A DNA stretch of 64,000 bases from Clitopilus passeckerianus. Lineage: Eukaryota > Basidiomycota > Agaricomycetes > Agaricales > Entolomataceae. The notes beneath the pieces were generated by a model. It ran no database searches. It saw nothing but the letters and a program-made list of their open reading frames with translations, and was not told the origin of the DNA. The stretch covers positions 682,001-746,000 of the forward strand of contig CALYLX010000136.1 in assembly GCA_944990035.1 (NCBI GenBank), given 5' to 3'. The number at the start of each line of letters is the position of its first letter. The first letter of the stretch is position 1. Below are positions 62,148-64,000 of the stretch, piece by piece. The position numbers and the translations under genes are program-made.

Positions 62148-63904
62148 TTAAATCTCGACGGACTTCCTTCCGCTATGCCAGAAGCGAGTAAGCGAATTCC
62201 TGAGAGCGTTGCTGTAACGACGTGTTCTGCCTGTGACCATTTTGGCTGGGATGGCCTGTGGTGGTGAGCCGACTAGAGTCGGTGAAGGAGAAGCTGGTAG
62301 GAAGTATGGAGGGGATGACATGGCCTCAATTGCCTTGATCGCAAACGCAGTGCTGAGACCTCGGTTGCCTATCCTTATGCCTGATGAGCCATATTTGAAG
62401 AACCAGCCGATCTCCCAGCCACCATCGACGCATTGGAGAGTGAGAAGAGTCCGCAAGTCAGTCTCATCCCTGATGCCAACCACATCACAAGCGAGAATCC
62501 GCATTGCCAGTGCCATGGAATCGCCTTCGGCGCCGATGCGCTCCTGCACTCGTTCTCGTAGTAGAGGCTTCAATGCAGCATGTAGATCCTGGTTGCCGGT
62601 CCTGCTGAGAAGGCGGCTCACGAAGTACAAAAACACTCGGGGGTTTCGTAGTACCTCGTACCAGAGAGATAGGCACGATTTCGAAGGACCTCATGAACCC
62701 AGTCATATGTCTGACGAAGCTCAGACTCCCTTCCGTTGGCGTAGAAGAGTGAAAGGGCGTTCGCGCAGACGACTGGATCGAATCTTGGTCGGCTGTGGTC
62801 GAAATATGTCTAAGAAGTCCCATTAAATCCAGCTCACACGACAGGCAAGCAGAAACCATACCTGGATAATACCGTCAGAGTCGATGTATTCAAGCATTTC
62901 ATCCATAACTGATGTTATAACTGCCTTGTCTCGGGGAAGTACCGTCAAGGCCAGTGAAGTCGTGTCGACGTCGAAGGGGAACTCTTCTGTAGTCAGCTTT
63001 CCCTTTCCTAGAGCCAGGATGGTTATGACGGGTTCTGCCTCGTGGAGAGGCGACAACTCACCTTGGAAGAAGTTCCATGTTCTCGGGTGTCGGACAAGCT
63101 TTACCAGCGACCTAATCATCACCTATGTTCAGCCACATACACAAGTGAGCCAATGCGAAGCACTTACTCGTCATTCGTGGCCTCGAGTATCAGAAGCTGA
63201 GAGAAGTTCTCCTCCAGGACGATGGCAGGACATTTACTGGTAGCTTCTGTAAGAGAGTCATGACGGCCCGCATGACGGCGTAGGTAGTCTTGGGCACGAG
63301 TAATCGGATTCCCAAGAAGGTTCCGCAGTGACCGCTCAACGGTGTCGAAGTTGTCGTAAACAATGCCGTGAAGGCCCAGCGACCGAGCCGACAGTACATT
63401 TTCCAACTTGTCGTCAACAAAAATGGTGCGAAGAGGGTCCACGTTTGCTGCTGCCAGGACGTGTCTGTAGAACCCAAGGTTTGGCTTTCGTTCACCGATG
63501 ACACCTGAAGGAAAGACGTCGTCGAAAATTGACCAATCCGCCGGCTTGCCACGTAGTATCCTATAATCGGGCAAGGAAATGTTGGACATGGCGTAGACGC
63601 AGAGTTGGTCACCGTGCTGGGACCGTAAGTCGTGAATTAGTCGTATAAGGCGATCGTCAGCTTCTAGAGAGTCCCGAGCTTGTTGGAAGGCCCTCCGGAC
63701 CTCTTCGGGATCGATAGAGTGCTCTGCACCCACGCGAGCATAGCAGTCATCCTCTGATAGCCTGCCTCTCTCGTAGTCGAACCAGGTAGGAGAGGAGAGG
63801 ATAGAACGAAGCAACTGGGAGGAGATGCTGGTCGTGGTTTCCGCTGACCATGTAAAGAGGACATCTCCAAGGTCGAAGATGATCGCAGAGTACTGGGGAG
63901 CCAT
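62148..63904 (-). CDS. HAD-like/class II terpene cyclase fusion, putative drimane-type sesquiterpene synthase
   Basis: About 550 residues. The N-terminal HAD fold shows motif I IIFDLGDVLFTW (about residues 8-19), motif II YAMSNIS (104-110), motif III ERKPNLGFYRHVL (138-150) and motif IV FVDDKLENV, where DDKLE (164-168) is a DDxxE motif. The C-terminal half is an alpha-barrel terpenoid cyclase domain with FPFDVDTTSLALTVLP (DVDTT at about 62958-62972), a class II DxDTT protonation motif, then YYETPECFLYFVSRLLS and QCVDGGWEIGWFFKYG. This two-motif layout is that of fungal AstC/AncC-type enzymes and bacterial drimenol synthases, which cyclise farnesyl diphosphate by class II chemistry and may then dephosphorylate it. 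Introns are about 63112-63166, about 63011-63062 and about 62811-62862. The product is inferred. The window ends just upstream, so cluster context cannot be judged. Confidence 0.78.
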
Positions 63905-64000
63905 GGCCGAACGGGAACCAGGAAGGATGGACTCTTAATGTCGATCTCAACGTCGTATTTATGCGCCATATCTAAAAAATAACCGAATCGAACTGGTATC

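Noticed and set aside
60078..63904. ILV1 as part of a terpene gene cluster with the HAD-terpene cyclase
   Set aside because: Threonine deaminase has no expected role in sesquiterpene synthesis, and the window ends before other pathway genes could be seen.

Overview
This is fungal nuclear DNA, most likely from an Agaricomycete (mushroom-forming basidiomycete). The evidence is dense gene packing (about 28 protein genes in 64 kb), many 45-60 nt GT-AG introns with CTNAC-type branch points, and gene families with a basidiomycete flavour. The order and species cannot be fixed from the sequence. No tRNA, rRNA, transposon, CRISPR array or long repeat was recognised.

Layout, left to right: amidohydrolase (5' truncated, +); a possible SMC5/6-associated CANIN/SLF2-like protein (+); RAD10/ERCC1 nuclease subunit (-); HDA1 class II histone deacetylase (-); a four-TM protein (+); a DUF1746 membrane protein (+); NDUFAF8-like twin-CX9C protein (-); a giant CSF1/BLTP1 bridge-like lipid-transfer gene of about 10.8 kb (+); YIP1 (-); NSA2 (+); SDH8/SDHAF4 (+); SmD3 (-); CLC channel (-); GLTSCR1-domain protein (-); APC8/CDC23 (-); ALG14 (+); U2AF35 (-); Zn2Cys6 regulator (-); a mitochondrial-carrier-like protein (-); FUN30/SMARCAD1 remodeller (+); TRAPPC1/BET5 (-); RMT2 (-); PRKRIP1-like (+); COG2 (+); VPS8 (-); CTI6-like PHD protein (-); threonine deaminase ILV1 (+); and, at the right edge, a HAD-class II terpene cyclase fusion (-).

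Most of these are housekeeping genes that share only position: chromatin and repair, splicing, membrane traffic, mitochondrial assembly. Divergent pairs share promoters of about 75-410 bp and convergent pairs are separated by about 50-220 bp.

The most notable items are: (1) the terpene cyclase, with HAD motifs, a DDxxE motif and a DxDTT motif, the signature of drimane-type sesquiterpene synthases; (2) two 6-nt microexons about 1.9 kb apart, in NSA2 and SmD3, with the NSA2 start codon isolated in its own exon; (3) a GC-AG intron inside the conserved core of RAD10; and (4) at least eleven places where a conserved protein continues only if one base is added to a short homopolymer run. The last point suggests homopolymer undercalling in the assembly rather than true pseudogenes, and it means that several CDS spans below are not clean reading frames as given.
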